Below the pieces are notes generated by a model, which was not told where the DNA came from, searched no databases, and was given only the letters and a program-made list of their open reading frames with translations. Position numbers and translations under genes: made by a program. A stretch of 64,000 nt of DNA from Methylobrevis albus (GTDB lineage: Bacteria > Pseudomonadota > Alphaproteobacteria > Rhizobiales > Pleomorphomonadaceae): the NCBI RefSeq assembly GCF_015904235.1, contig NZ_JADZLT010000056.1, forward strand, positions 124,001-188,000, read 5' to 3'. Every line of letters begins with the position of its first letter. Within the stretch, counting starts at the first letter, position 1. This document shows positions 54,837 to 64,000 of this stretch, piece after piece.

Positions 54837-56507
54837 TCATACGCGGGCGACGACGACCTCGCAAAGTGGCTTCTTGCCCCACCTTTCGTTGACCGCCGCC
54901 CGGGCCGCGCGGCGCACCGCCTCGGCGACCAGCGCCTCATCGCGCCGGCGCTGGCGCGGGATGCTCGCCACCGCCCCGTCGACGGCGGCGCCGACGAAGT
55001 CGATGAAGAGCTCGCCGCGCTGGTCCTCGTCGGGCAGGCCGAACAGCATCACCACCGGCTCGCCGGCGGTGTCGTTGTTGGCGTCGAGCAGCACCGTGAC
55101 GGCGACGACGCCGGCGAAGCTGATCTTGCGCCGCTCGGTGACGCCCGAGGCTTCCGGCGTGGTCAGGATGTTGCCGTCCTTGACGAGGATGCCGGAGAAC
55201 GCCTCGCCGGCGACCTCGGCCTTGCCCGGGCCGAGGCGCAGGATCTTGCCGTTGGCACCGACCACGACCCGCGGCACGCCGCAGGCCTTGGCGAGTTCCG
55301 CGTGGGCGGCGAGGTGCAGCGGCTCGCCGTGCACCGGCACCGACACCTGCGGCCGGATCATGCCGTAGAGCCGGCGCATCTCGTCGCGGCGCGGGTGGCC
55401 GGAGGTGTGGATCAGCGCGTCGGCGTCGGTGACGATCTTGATGCGCTTGGTGGCGAGCGCGTTCTTGATCGCGCCGACGGCCTTCTCGTTGCCCGGGATG
55501 GTGCGCGAGGAGAAGATCACCGTGTCGCCGGCGCTGAGCGCCACGTTGCGGTGCTCGTCGAAGGCGATCTTGGCGAGCGCCGCGCGCGGCTCGCCCTGGC
55601 TGCCGGTCACCAGCGCGACGACGCGCTCGGGCGGCAGGTAGCCGTAGGAGTCCTCGTCGCGGAACGGCGGCAGGCCGTCGAGGTAGCCGAGTTCGCTCGC
55701 GACGTCGATGCAGCGCCGGATCGCGCGGCCGACGACAATGACCTCGCGGCCGTTGGCGGCGGCGGCGAGCGCGACGGAGCGGATGCGCGCGACGTTGGAG
55801 GCGAAGATCGTGACGGCGACCCGGCCCTTGGCGGCCGCGATCACCTCCGAGATGCCCTTGCCGACGTCGCCTTCGCTGGGGCTGGTGCCTTCGCGCGGCG
55901 CGTTGGTCGAATCGCAGACCATCGCCAGCACGCCCTCGTCGCCGATCTCGGCGAGGCGGGCGAGATCGATCGGCAGGCCGACGACCGGGTCGAGGTCGAT
56001 CTTCCAGTCACCGGTGTGCAGCACGGTGCCGACCGGCGTGCGCAGTACCAGCGCGTTGGGCTCGGGCAGCGAGTGGGAGACCGGCACGATCTCGACGTCG
56101 AACGGTCCGAGCTGCAGCCGGTCGCCCTGGCGCACGACGGTGACCGGGATCTTGGGCGCACCACGTTCCATGCTGCGCTTGGCTTCGAGCAGCGCGGCGG
56201 AGAACGGCGTCATGTAGACCGGCACGCCGAGCTTCGGCCAGAGGTCGTACAGCGCGCCGTAGTGGTCCTCGTGCGCGTGGGTGATGACGAGGCCGACGAC
56301 GTCGTCGAGGTTCTTCTCGATGAAGCGGACGTCGGGCATCACGAGGTCGATGCCGGGCAGTTCAGGCCCGGCGAAGCTGACGCCGCAGTCGACCATCAGC
56401 CATTTTCGCGCCTTCGGCGGACCGAAGCCGTACAGGCCGAGGTTCATCCCGATTTCGCCGACACCGCCGAGGGGAAGGAAGACCAGTTCGTCCGTCGGCT
56501 CTGTCAC
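54837..56507 (-). CDS. rnj: ribonuclease J
   Basis: RNase J is a metallo-beta-lactamase-fold 5'-3' exoribonuclease and endonuclease for mRNA and rRNA processing. The 556-residue protein has the metal motifs THAHEDHYGAL, VSHSLPEPN, LHTGDWKIDLDP and a beta-CASP HTSGHPRRDEM. The N-terminus EPTDELVFLPLGGVGEIGMNL is typical. The start GTG 56507 overlaps the birA stop as GTGA. Confidence 0.96.
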   Translation of the reverse strand: MTEPTDELVFLPLGGVGEIGMNLGLYGFGPPKARKWLMVDCGVSFAGPELPGIDLVMPDVRFIEKNLDDVVGLVITHAHEDHYGALYDLWPKLGVPVYMTPFSAALLEAKRSMERGAPKIPVTVVRQGDRLQLGPFDVEIVPVSHSLPEPNALVLRTPVGTVLHTGDWKIDLDPVVGLPIDLARLAEIGDEGVLAMVCDSTNAPREGTSPSEGDVGKGISEVIAAAKGRVAVTIFASNVARIRSVALAAAANGREVIVVGRAIRRCIDVASELGYLDGLPPFRDEDSYGYLPPERVVALVTGSQGEPRAALAKIAFDEHRNVALSAGDTVIFSSRTIPGNEKAVGAIKNALATKRIKIVTDADALIHTSGHPRRDEMRRLYGMIRPQVSVPVHGEPLHLAAHAELAKACGVPRVVVGANGKILRLGPGKAEVAGEAFSGILVKDGNILTTPEASGVTERRKISFAGVVAVTVLLDANNDTAGEPVVMLFGLPDEDQRGELFIDFVGAAVDGAVASIPRQRRRDEALVAEAVRRAARAAVNERWGKKPLCEVVVARV

Positions 56508-57304
56508 GCGTGACCTCCAGTGGCGCCCGCCCCTGCGGCGGTGCCGAAAAATACGTCGCCCGCCGATATGGTCTCGATCCGGCCGTCGGCAAGCCGAAGC
56601 AGCAGCCGGCCGGCGGCGTCGAGCGCCTCGAAACGGCCTTCCAGCGTGCGCGCGGGCATGCGCACCCGGATCGTCTCGCCCAGTCCGCGGGCACGGGCCA
56701 GCCAGGCCGCGCGAACCGCCTCGAACCCTTCGAGGCGCCATTCGCCGAGCCGGCGGGCCACCGCCACGGCGAGCACCGCAAATACCTCGTCCGCCGACGC
56801 CGGAACACCGATCGCGGCAAGACTCGTTGCGGGATACTCGATTTTTGCCGGGAAGTGGCGACAATTGACGCCGATACCCACGACAACGACGCGGGACCGC
56901 CCGTCGTCGGCGCCTTCGAGCAGGATGCCCGCCAGCTTGGCGCCGTCAAAGACGAGGTCATTCGGCCATTTGATGGCGAGCTGGCCGCGCTGCAAGGGCG
57001 GAAGCAGTTCCGCAACGGTGTCATGCACACCGAGCGCGATCACCAGCGGCAGTTCACCGAGCCGGTCGGCCCGCACGGGGTCGCGCAGGAGCAGGCTGGC
57101 GAAGAGATTGCCCTCGTCCGAGGTCCACACCCGGCCCTGCCGGCCGCGCCCGGCGCTCTGCCGCCGCGCGGTGATCCAGAGGCCGCCGGGCTCGCCGGCG
57201 CGGGCGGCATCCAGTGCCGCTGCGTTGGTCGAGGCTGTCTCTTCCAGTTTCAGCACCCGGAAGCCGTCGGGCAGGACCGCCGCCGGCGGCGCGCCAGCGG
57301 TCAA
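56504..57304 (-). CDS. birA: biotin-acetyl-CoA-carboxylase ligase
   Basis: The 266-residue monofunctional ligase adenylates biotin and attaches it to BCCP. There is no N-terminal DNA-binding domain, so it is not a biotin repressor. Family motifs: [66 protein letters not shown] and GIGVNC. The best start is TTG 57304, which overlaps the nuoN stop (TTGA). The coupling to complex I genes is conserved in Rhizobiales. Confidence 0.92.
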   Translation of the reverse strand: MTAGAPPAAVLPDGFRVLKLEETASTNAAALDAARAGEPGGLWITARRQSAGRGRQGRVWTSDEGNLFASLLLRDPVRADRLGELPLVIALGVHDTVAELLPPLQRGQLAIKWPNDLVFDGAKLAGILLEGADDGRSRVVVVGIGVNCRHFPAKIEYPATSLAAIGVPASADEVFAVLAVAVARRLGEWRLEGFEAVRAAWLARARGLGETIRVRMPARTLEGRFEALDAAGRLLLRLADGRIETISAGDVFFGTAAGAGATGGHA

Positions 57305-58731
57305 AACAGCGACCGCGCCGCCGCCTGTGCGGCATCGCTCAGCGGGCCCGAGACGAGGCCGAAGAAGATGACGAAGGCGGACGAGAGGCCGAGCACCACG
57401 CGGAGTTCCGCTGGCATCGCCTTGAACGCCCCGGCCGGCTCGTCGAAGAAGATGATCTTGACGATGCGCAGGTAGTAGTAGGCGCCGACGACGCTGGTGA
57501 CGACGCCGATGACGGCGAGCCAGTAGAGTTCGGCCTCGACGGCGGCGACGAAGACGAAGTACTTCGCGAAGAAGCCGGCGAACGGCGGGATGCCGGCGAG
57601 CGAGAACATGATCATCGCCAGCAGGAAGCCCATCACCAGGTTGTTGCGGGCAAGGCCCGACAGGCCCGAGATCTCCTCGACCATTCCGTCCTCGCGGCGC
57701 ATGGCGAGGATGCAGGCGAACGCCCCGGCAGTCATCGCGAGGTAGGTGGCGAGATAGATCAGCACGCCCTGCACGCCGGTGGCGGTGCCCGCGGCGAGGC
57801 CGACGAGCGCGTAGCCCATGTGACCGATCGAGGAATAAGCCATCAGGCGCTTGATGTTGGTCTGGCCGATCGCGGCGAAGGCGCCGAGCGCCATCGAGGC
57901 GATGGCGACGAAGGCGATGATCTGCTGCCAGTCGGTCAGCGCCGGCTGGAACGCATCGATCACGGTGCGCGTCAGCACCGCCATCGCGGCGATCTTCGGG
58001 GCAGCGGCGAAGAAGGCCGTCACCGGGGTCGGGGCGCCTTCGTAGACGTCCGGCGTCCACATGTGGAACGGCACCGCCGACACCTTGAAGGCGAAGCCGG
58101 CCATCATGAAGACGAGGCCGAAGACGAAGCCGATCGATGCGCCGTCCGCGGTCAGCACGGCCCGGATGCCGGCGAAATCGGTGTGGCCGGTGAAGCCGTA
58201 GACCAGCGAGGCGCCGTAGAGCAGCATGCCCGACGAGAGCGCGCCGAGCACGAAGTACTTGAGGCCGGCCTCGGTCGAGCGCAGCTGGTCGCGGTTGATC
58301 GAGGCGACGACATAGAGCGCCAGCGACTGCAGTTCGAGGCCGAGATAGACCGAGATCAGGTCGCTCGCCGAGATCATCATCATCATGCCGAGCGTCGCGA
58401 TGACGATCAGCACCGGATACTCGAAGCGCTCGAACTTCTCGGCGCGGGCGTAGGCGACGGACATGGCGATCGCCACCGCCGAACCGATCAGCACCAGTAC
58501 CTTCAGGAAGCGGGCAAAGCCGTCCATGACGAAGGCGCCGTCGAAGGTGACGCCGTCGGCGGGCAGCAGCACCATCACCGCGGCGGCGACGATCAGCAGC
58601 GCCACCGCCATGCCGGTGACGACGTCGGTCGAGTTCTCGTCCCGGAACACGCCGACCATCAGCAACACGAGCGCGCCGACGCCGAGCAGGATCTCGGGCA
58701 GCGCCGGCATCAGAGCGGGAAGAGCGAACAT
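57301..58731 (-). CDS. nuoN: NADH-quinone oxidoreductase subunit N
   Basis: The 476-residue antiporter-like membrane subunit has about 14 helices. Typical Lys/Glu proton-path motifs are in [39 protein letters not shown] and [14 protein letters not shown]. Part of the membrane arm. ATG 58731 ([13 protein letters not shown]) is preferred; an in-frame Arg-rich extension upstream derives from a tandem repeat in the nuoM-nuoN gap. Confidence 0.95.
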   Translation of the reverse strand: MFALPALMPALPEILLGVGALVLLMVGVFRDENSTDVVTGMAVALLIVAAAVMVLLPADGVTFDGAFVMDGFARFLKVLVLIGSAVAIAMSVAYARAEKFERFEYPVLIVIATLGMMMMISASDLISVYLGLELQSLALYVVASINRDQLRSTEAGLKYFVLGALSSGMLLYGASLVYGFTGHTDFAGIRAVLTADGASIGFVFGLVFMMAGFAFKVSAVPFHMWTPDVYEGAPTPVTAFFAAAPKIAAMAVLTRTVIDAFQPALTDWQQIIAFVAIASMALGAFAAIGQTNIKRLMAYSSIGHMGYALVGLAAGTATGVQGVLIYLATYLAMTAGAFACILAMRREDGMVEEISGLSGLARNNLVMGFLLAMIMFSLAGIPPFAGFFAKYFVFVAAVEAELYWLAVIGVVTSVVGAYYYLRIVKIIFFDEPAGAFKAMPAELRVVLGLSSAFVIFFGLVSGPLSDAAQAAARSLF

Positions 58732-58744
58732 CGGCTGGTCCTTA

Positions 58745-58780
58745 TCGGCGGCTGGGTCGGCGGCTGGGTCGGCGGCTGGC
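58745..58780. repeat. 12-base tandem repeat in the nuoM-nuoN gap
   Basis: Three tandem copies of TCGGCGGCTGGG (the third ends in C) inside a 130-base non-coding gap between two otherwise closely packed operon genes. Confidence 0.85.
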
Positions 58781-58861
58781 CCCCGGCGGCGACGGCCGCG
58801 GCGGCAACGGGTCATCGGGAGGACCGCGGCGGGGGCGAAGCGCGCCCTCGCCGCAGCGGGG

Positions 58862-60373
58862 TCAGTGGGCGATCGCCGCGGTCTGCGCGGCGGCGTCGAT
58901 CGCCGCCTGGTAGTTTTTCACGAGCGAGTCGACCGAGGCTGCCGTCGCGTCGAGGATCGGCAGCGGGTAGATGCCGTAGTAGATGACGAGCACCACCAGC
59001 GGCACCAGCAGAGCCTTCTCGCGCCCCGAGAGGTCGAGAATGCCCTTCAGGCTGTCCTTGGTGAGTTCGCCGAACACGACCCGGCGGAACAGCCAGAGCG
59101 CATAGCCGGCCGAGAGGATGACGCCGGTCGCCGCGAAGAAGGCGACCCAGGTGTTGGCCTCGTAGGCGCCCATCAGCGTCAGGAACTCGCCGACGAAGCC
59201 GCTGGTGCCCGGCAGGCCGACGTTGGCCATGGTGAAGATCAGGAACACCGTGGCATAGGCCGGCATGCGGTTGACGAGGCCGCCATAGGCCGTGATCTCG
59301 CGGGTGTGCATGCGGTCGTAGACGACGCCGACGCAGAGGAACAGCGCGCCGGAGACGAGGCCGTGCGAGATCATCTGGAAGATCGCGCCCTGCACGCCCT
59401 GCTCGTTCAGCGCGAAGATGCCCATGGTGACGAAGCCCATGTGCGCGACCGACGAATAGGCGATCAGCTTCTTGATGTCGTCCTGCATCAGCGCGACCAG
59501 CGAGGTGTAGATGATCGCGACGACGGAGAGGGCGAACACCATCGGCGCGAAGTCGGCCGAGGCGAGCGGGAACATCGGCACCGAGAAGCGCAGGAAGCCG
59601 TAGCCGCCCATCTTCAAGAGGATGCCGGCGAGGATCACCGAGCCGGCCGTCGGCGCCTCGACGTGGGCGTCGGGCAGCCAGGTGTGCACCGGCCACATCG
59701 GCATCTTCACCGCGAAGGAGGCGAAGAAGGCGATCCACAGCCAGGGCTGCATCGCCGCCGGGAACGGGTGCTGCAGCAGCCGGGTGATGTCGGTGGTGCC
59801 GGCATCCCAGTACATCGCCATGATGGCGACGAGCATCAGCACCGAACCGAGCAGCGTATAGAGGAAGAACTTGTAGCTGGCGTAGAACCGCCGCTTGCCG
59901 CCCCAGACGCCGATGATGATGAACATCGGGATCAGGCCGCCTTCGAAGAAGACGTAGAACAGCACCGCGTCCAGCGCGCAGAAGACGCCGATCATCAGCG
60001 TCTCGAGCACGAGGAAGGCGATCATGTACTCCTTCACCCGGTACTCGATCGACCGCCAGCTGGCGAGGATGCAGAACGGCATCAGGAAGGTGGTGAGGAT
60101 GACGAACAGCACCGAGATGCCGTCGACGCCCATCCGGTAGCTGACGAAGTCACCCATCCAGCGGGCTTCCTCGACGAGCTGGAAGCCGGGGTTGGTGGCG
60201 TCGAAGCGGGCCCAGACGAACAGCGACACGAGGAAGGTGAAGACGGTCGTCGTGAGGGCGACCATCTTGATGTTCCGGATCGCCACCTCGTCGTTGGCAC
60301 GGTTCCAGAGGATCAGGAACACGCCGGCCAGCGGCAGGAAGGTGACGATCGAGAGGAGCGGCATGTCGCCCAT
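58862..60373 (-). CDS. nuoM: NADH-quinone oxidoreductase subunit M
   Basis: The 503-residue antiporter-like proton-pumping subunit of complex I. Motifs: [56 protein letters not shown] and [17 protein letters not shown], including the conserved TM5 Glu and TM7 Lys. The start overlaps the nuoL stop by one base (TGATG). Confidence 0.96.
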   Translation of the reverse strand: MGDMPLLSIVTFLPLAGVFLILWNRANDEVAIRNIKMVALTTTVFTFLVSLFVWARFDATNPGFQLVEEARWMGDFVSYRMGVDGISVLFVILTTFLMPFCILASWRSIEYRVKEYMIAFLVLETLMIGVFCALDAVLFYVFFEGGLIPMFIIIGVWGGKRRFYASYKFFLYTLLGSVLMLVAIMAMYWDAGTTDITRLLQHPFPAAMQPWLWIAFFASFAVKMPMWPVHTWLPDAHVEAPTAGSVILAGILLKMGGYGFLRFSVPMFPLASADFAPMVFALSVVAIIYTSLVALMQDDIKKLIAYSSVAHMGFVTMGIFALNEQGVQGAIFQMISHGLVSGALFLCVGVVYDRMHTREITAYGGLVNRMPAYATVFLIFTMANVGLPGTSGFVGEFLTLMGAYEANTWVAFFAATGVILSAGYALWLFRRVVFGELTKDSLKGILDLSGREKALLVPLVVLVIYYGIYPLPILDATAASVDSLVKNYQAAIDAAAQTAAIAH

Positions 60374-62466
60374 CAGTTGGCTCCCCCGTGGAACATCGCC
60401 CAGGTGATCAGGGCGGCGACGCCGATCAGCATCGCGAAGGCATAGTGGTAGATGTAGCCGGTCTGCAGCCGGACGACGCGGGCGGTGACGTCCTGCACGC
60501 GGGCGGCGATCGCGTCGGGGCCGAGCCCGTCGATGATCCGCCCGTCGCCGACCTTCCAGAAGGTGCGGCCGATCCACTTCGCCGAGCGCACGAACAGGAT
60601 GTCGTAGAGCTCGTCGAAGTACCACTTGTTGAGCAGGAACTGGTAGAGCGCGTCATGCCGGGCGGCGAGCCGCTTCGGCGCGTCGGGATCACGGATGTAG
60701 AACTGCACCGCGACGAGGAAGCCGCCGATCATCGCGACGAGCGGGGCGAGCTTCACCCACAGCGGCACGTGGTGGATCGCCTCGAGGATCGCGTGTTCGC
60801 CCTCGCCGAGGTAGAGGGATTCCTTCCAGAAGCCGTGCGCGCCCTCGCCGATGAAGCCGCCGGCGAAGATGATGCCGGCGAGCAGCGCGCCGGCGCTGAG
60901 CACGTAGAGCGGGATCAGCATCACCGGCGGGCTCTCGTGCGCATGCTTCATCACCTCGGCCGACGCGCGCGGCTTGCCGAAGAAGGTGAGGAAGGCGAGG
61001 CGCCAGGAGTAGAACGAGGTCAGCGCCGCCGCGACGACGGTGAGCGTGAAGGCGTAGCCCGCGAAGGCGTTCTCGCCGACGAACGCCGCCTCGATCACCG
61101 CGTCCTTCGAATAGAAGCCGGCGGTGAAGGGGAAGCCGGTCAGCGCCAGGGTGCCGATCGTCATCATCCAGAAGGTGACGGGGATCTTCTTGCGCAGGCC
61201 GCCCATCTTGCGCATGTCCTGCTCGCCCGACACCGCATGGATCACCGATCCGGCGCCGAGGAACAAGAGCGCCTTGAAGAAGGCGTGCGTGAAGAGGTGG
61301 AAGATCGCGATCGGATAAGCGCCGACGCCGAGCGCGACGAACATGTAGCCGAGCTGCGAGCAGGTCGAATAGGCGATCACGCGCTTGATGTCGTTCTGCA
61401 CCAGGCCGACCGTGGCGGCGAAGAAGGCCGTCGTCGCGCCGACCAGCGTCACCACGGTGAGCGCGTCGTGCGAGGTCTCGAACACCGGTGACAGGCGGGC
61501 GACCATGAACACGCCGGCCGTCACCATGGTGGCGGCGTGGATCAGCGCCGACACCGGGGTCGGGCCTTCCATCGCGTCGGGCAGCCAGGTGTGCAGCAGG
61601 AACTGCGCCGACTTGCCCATCGCGCCCATGAACAAGAGCAGGCAGATGATGGTCGCCGCGCTCCACTCCGAGCCGAGGAAGGTGAGCGTCGCGCCCTCGA
61701 GCGTCTCGACGTTGGCGAAGATCGCGTCGAAGCTGATCGTGTTGAAGAAGACGAAGACGCCGAAGATGCCGAGCAGGAAGCCGAAGTCGCCGACGCGGTT
61801 GACGATGAAGGCCTTCATCGCCGCGGCGTTGGCGGAGGGCTTCTTGTACCAGAAGCCGATCAGCAGATAGGAGGCGAGACCGACGCCCTCCCAGCCGAAG
61901 AACATCTGCAGCAGGTTGTCGGAGGTCACCAGCGTCAGCATGGCGAAGGTGAACAGCGACAGATAGGCGAAGAAGCGCGGCCGCGCCGGGTCGTGGCTCA
62001 TGTAGCCCATCGAGTAGAGATGGACGAGGAACGACACCGAGTTGACGACCACCAGCATGACGACGGTGAGCGTGTCGATGCGGAAGGCCCAGTTGGCGGC
62101 GAGTTCGCCGGAGACGATCCAGGTGAGGACCGGCACCGTGAACGCCTCGCGCTCCGAGAAGCCGACGGTGAAGAAGGCGATCCAGGACAGGATCGCGACG
62201 ACGCCCATCAGCGAGGTGGTGATCAGTTCGGCCGGGCGCGAGCCGGGGGCCGGCTCCTCGTGGTCGCCGTGGCCGTGGTCGTCGGCATGGGCGTCGTGCC
62301 CGTGCGCCGCGGCGTGACCGTGACCGTGGCCGTGATCGTGGTGTCCGTGCCCGTGGCCGTGCCCTTCCGGCGCCGGCGGCACCGTGTCCATCGCGCCCTT
62401 GAGGGCGATGGCACCGGCGATCAGGAAGCCGATGAGCGGCAGGAAGACGATGAGGGAATACATCAT
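60373..62466 (-). CDS. nuoL: NADH-quinone oxidoreductase subunit L, with histidine-rich insert
   Basis: The 697-residue distal proton-pumping subunit has the long amphipathic C-terminal helix expected of NuoL. Conserved parts: [53 protein letters not shown] and [17 protein letters not shown]. Unusual feature: residues 36-69, between the first two helices, form a Gly/His/Asp-rich insert with 15 histidines ([15 protein letters not shown] type). A loop of this kind could bind Ni, Zn or Co, or may just be a low-complexity expansion. The operon context is normal. Confidence 0.95.
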   Translation of the reverse strand: MMYSLIVFLPLIGFLIAGAIALKGAMDTVPPAPEGHGHGHGHHDHGHGHGHAAAHGHDAHADDHGHGDHEEPAPGSRPAELITTSLMGVVAILSWIAFFTVGFSEREAFTVPVLTWIVSGELAANWAFRIDTLTVVMLVVVNSVSFLVHLYSMGYMSHDPARPRFFAYLSLFTFAMLTLVTSDNLLQMFFGWEGVGLASYLLIGFWYKKPSANAAAMKAFIVNRVGDFGFLLGIFGVFVFFNTISFDAIFANVETLEGATLTFLGSEWSAATIICLLLFMGAMGKSAQFLLHTWLPDAMEGPTPVSALIHAATMVTAGVFMVARLSPVFETSHDALTVVTLVGATTAFFAATVGLVQNDIKRVIAYSTCSQLGYMFVALGVGAYPIAIFHLFTHAFFKALLFLGAGSVIHAVSGEQDMRKMGGLRKKIPVTFWMMTIGTLALTGFPFTAGFYSKDAVIEAAFVGENAFAGYAFTLTVVAAALTSFYSWRLAFLTFFGKPRASAEVMKHAHESPPVMLIPLYVLSAGALLAGIIFAGGFIGEGAHGFWKESLYLGEGEHAILEAIHHVPLWVKLAPLVAMIGGFLVAVQFYIRDPDAPKRLAARHDALYQFLLNKWYFDELYDILFVRSAKWIGRTFWKVGDGRIIDGLGPDAIAARVQDVTARVVRLQTGYIYHYAFAMLIGVAALITWAMFHGGAN

Positions 62467-62774
62467 CAGCCCTTCATCATGTTGATGTCTTCCACGGCGA
62501 TCGAGCCGCGGTTGCGGAAGAAGACGACGAGGATGGCGAGGCCGATGGCCGCCTCGGCGGCGGCGACCGTCAGCACGAACAGCGCGAACACCTGGCCGGT
62601 GAGATCGTTGAGGAACGACGAGAACGCGACGAGGTTGAGGTTCACGGCGAGCAGGATCAGCTCGATCGACATCAGGATGATGATGACGTTCTTCCGGTTG
62701 AGGAAGATGCCGAGGATCCCGAGCGTGAACAGGATCGCCGCGACCGAGAGGTAATGGGACAGTCCGATGTCCAT
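62466..62774 (-). CDS. nuoK: NADH-quinone oxidoreductase subunit K
   Basis: The 102-residue membrane subunit has three helices, with conserved Glu residues in [15 protein letters not shown] and [15 protein letters not shown] that belong to the proton pathway. Its stop touches the nuoL start (ATGA-type overlap). ATG 62774 matches the usual N-terminus [13 protein letters not shown]. Confidence 0.95.
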   Translation of the reverse strand: MDIGLSHYLSVAAILFTLGILGIFLNRKNVIIILMSIELILLAVNLNLVAFSSFLNDLTGQVFALFVLTVAAAEAAIGLAILVVFFRNRGSIAVEDINMMKG

Positions 62775-62826
62775 GACGTCGTGCCCTTGCGTTTCGTTGG
62801 GTGAGGTACGAGGCGGCGGTGCCGCC

Positions 62827-63438
62827 TCAGAGGCCCTTGCCCGTTTCAACCTTGCGGATCTCGATGGCGGTCTCGCGCGTCCGCCCGACCTGGGCGCTGA
62901 TGTCCTGGCGCTTGACGGCCGGCTTGTGGCGCAGCGTCAGCACGATCGCGCCGATCATCGCGACGAGCAGCACCATGCCAGCGGCCTGGAAGAAGTAGAC
63001 GTAGCGGGTGTAAAGCACCTGCCCGATCGCCTCGATGTTCGAGACCTCGGCGGGATCTGGGATCGGCATCGAGCCGGTCGCGATCGCCTCGGGCGACAGC
63101 ACCCAGGCGCCGACCACGAACAGCAGCTCGATCAGGAAGACGATACCGATCAGCACGCCGATCGGCAGGTACTGCAGGAAGCCCTGGCGGAGCTCGGCGA
63201 AATCGACGTCGAGCATCATCACCACGAACAGGAACAGCACCGCCACCGCGCCGACGTAAACGACGACGAGCACCATGGCGAGGAACTCGGCCCCGAGCAG
63301 CAGGAACAGGCCCGCCGCATTGAAGAACGCGAGGATCAGGAACAGCACCGAGTGCACCGGATTGCGCGACGAGATCACCATCACGGCGGAGGCGATGGTG
63401 ACCCCGGAGAAGATGTAGAAGAAGAGTGCCTGGATCAT
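62827..63438 (-). CDS. nuoJ: NADH-quinone oxidoreductase subunit J
   Basis: The 203-residue membrane subunit has five helices. The characteristic [22 protein letters not shown] with the pi-bulge region of TM3 is present. A 52-base gap follows before nuoK, and an unusually large 244-base gap with a palindromic repeat separates it from nuoI upstream. ATG 63438 ([15 protein letters not shown]). Confidence 0.95.
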   Translation of the reverse strand: MIQALFFYIFSGVTIASAVMVISSRNPVHSVLFLILAFFNAAGLFLLLGAEFLAMVLVVVYVGAVAVLFLFVVMMLDVDFAELRQGFLQYLPIGVLIGIVFLIELLFVVGAWVLSPEAIATGSMPIPDPAEVSNIEAIGQVLYTRYVYFFQAAGMVLLVAMIGAIVLTLRHKPAVKRQDISAQVGRTRETAIEIRKVETGKGL

Positions 63439-63492
63439 CGTGCCACCGTCCCCCGGACGACCGTGCGAGCCGAAAGAAAAACGAACCGGGAC

Positions 63493-63636
63493 GTCATGGT
63501 CCACGCAGGCGGACCATCCACGAAGCGGCGGCTGTCCACCGCTCGTCCGCTGCTGTCGATCTCTGGTCCGCCGTGCATCTGCCTGTTCACTTGCCGCGTC
63601 CGTTCTCGTGGATGGTCCGCCTGCGCGGACCATGAC
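63493..63636. repeat. palindromic intergenic repeat, family B, copy 2 (inside nuo operon)
   Basis: Ends GTCATGGTCCACGCAGGCGG...ACCATCCACGA and the inverted CGTGGATGGTCCGCCTGCGC...GGACCATGAC match copy 1 at 50651-50801 almost base for base, while the centre differs. It interrupts the nuoI-nuoJ junction. Confidence 0.87.
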
Positions 63637-63682
63637 CTTGTCGCCGTCAGGGAAGGAAAGCCTTCCCTCTCCCCTGCCCGCC

Positions 63683-64000
63683 TCAGCGGTACGGGGCGTC
63701 GATCACCATGTTGCGCGCGATCTCGCGCTCCCAGCGGTCGCCGTTCGCGAGCAGCTTGTCCTTGTCGTAGTAGAGCTCTTCGCGCGTCTCGGTCGCGAAC
63801 TCGAAGTTCGGGCCCTCGACGATCGCGTCGACCGGGCAGGCTTCCTGGCAGAAGCCGCAGTAGATGCACTTCACCATGTCGATGTCGTAGCGCGTCGTGC
63901 GGCGGGTGCCGTCGTTGCGGCGCGGACCGGCCTCGATGGTGATCGCCTGCGCCGGGCAGATCGCCTCGCACAGTTTGCAGGCGATGCAGCGCTCTTCGCC
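63683..64000 (-). CDS. nuoI: NADH-quinone oxidoreductase subunit I (C-terminal part; runs off the window)
   Basis: About 105 C-terminal residues are present. Two ferredoxin-type [4Fe-4S] motifs are visible: [16 protein letters not shown] and [20 protein letters not shown], which carry clusters N6a and N6b of the peripheral arm. The C-terminus [15 protein letters not shown] is typical of alphaproteobacterial NuoI. The 5' part is beyond the right edge. Confidence 0.96.
   Translation of the reverse strand, partial: GEERCIACKLCEAICPAQAITIEAGPRRNDGTRRTTRYDIDMVKCIYCGFCQEACPVDAIVEGPNFEFATETREELYYDKDKLLANGDRWEREIARNMVIDAPYR

Overview
The window is a 64 kb chromosomal segment of a high-G+C (about two thirds G+C by eye) alphaproteobacterium, most likely of the order Hyphomicrobiales (Rhizobiales). 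Supporting evidence is the gene order plsX-fabH-ihfA-MerR beside a tRNA-Pro, pcm-tolC-popZ (DUF2497), and nuoI-J-K-L-M-N-birA-rnj-mce. Alphaproteobacterial families such as the ubiquinol-cytochrome c chaperone, IalB and ChrR point the same way. The genus cannot be fixed from the sequence alone. Almost everything is core chromosome. The clearest accessory patch is a small AT-rich island at about 49.0-50.0 kb.

Layout. 0-1 kb: an unplaced partial gene, a hypothetical protein and tRNA-Pro(GGG). 1-6.4 kb: MerR regulator, ihfA, fabH, plsX, DUF177 and the cytochrome bc1 chaperone on the minus strand, then bamE on the plus strand. 6.5-12.8 kb: IalB-like secreted protein, a lone peptide-type ABC solute-binding protein, a degenerate AMP-binding protein, a DsbA/FrnE-like protein, a membrane protein, and a 35-residue membrane micropeptide behind an FNR/FixK-type box. 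12.9-18.7 kb: mfd, sdhE and a MASE1-PAS-GGDEF diguanylate cyclase. 18.7-21.6 kb: pabB-pabA-pabC, coupled by GTGA overlaps, for p-aminobenzoate and folate. 21.7-24.6 kb: AhpD-like protein, secreted cyclase-family hydrolase and rimO. 24.7-29.9 kb: PepSY protein, EptA-like phosphoethanolamine transferase, and a divergent cytochrome b561 plus OmpR/PmrA-type two-component system, which together look like an envelope-modification module. 30-36.7 kb: TerC, GST, TrmH-type methyltransferase, popZ, tolC and pcm.

36.9-45.1 kb resembles a photo-oxidative (singlet-oxygen) stress cluster: photolyase, COG2907 flavoprotein, DUF1365, cyclopropane-fatty-acid-type methyltransferase and GPH transporter on the plus strand, then SDR and a ChrR-family cupin protein on the minus strand. 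No ECF sigma factor lies next to chrR. 45.2-49.0 kb: tgt and queA (queuosine) and an aminotransferase. Tgt has lost three of its four zinc ligands. 49.0-50.0 kb: AT-rich island with two apparent orphan immunity-type genes. 50-54.8 kb: YaiI/DUF188 protein, class I fumarase, L,D-transpeptidase and methylmalonyl-CoA epimerase. 54.8-64 kb: rnj, birA and the distal nuo operon (complex I membrane arm), read leftward. NuoL carries an unusual histidine-rich insert.

Intergenic DNA is rich in inverted-repeat elements of about 100-180 bp. At least six sequence families occur. One is present three times, two of those copies bracketing fumA in opposite orientation. Another occurs at 50.7 kb and again inside the nuo operon between nuoI and nuoJ. 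I found no CRISPR array, prophage, transposase or defence system. Nothing here is a clearly new multi-gene system. The best leads are the FixK-box micropeptide, the zinc-less Tgt, the orphan ChrR without zinc cysteines, the orphan immunity genes, the His-rich NuoL and the palindromic element families.
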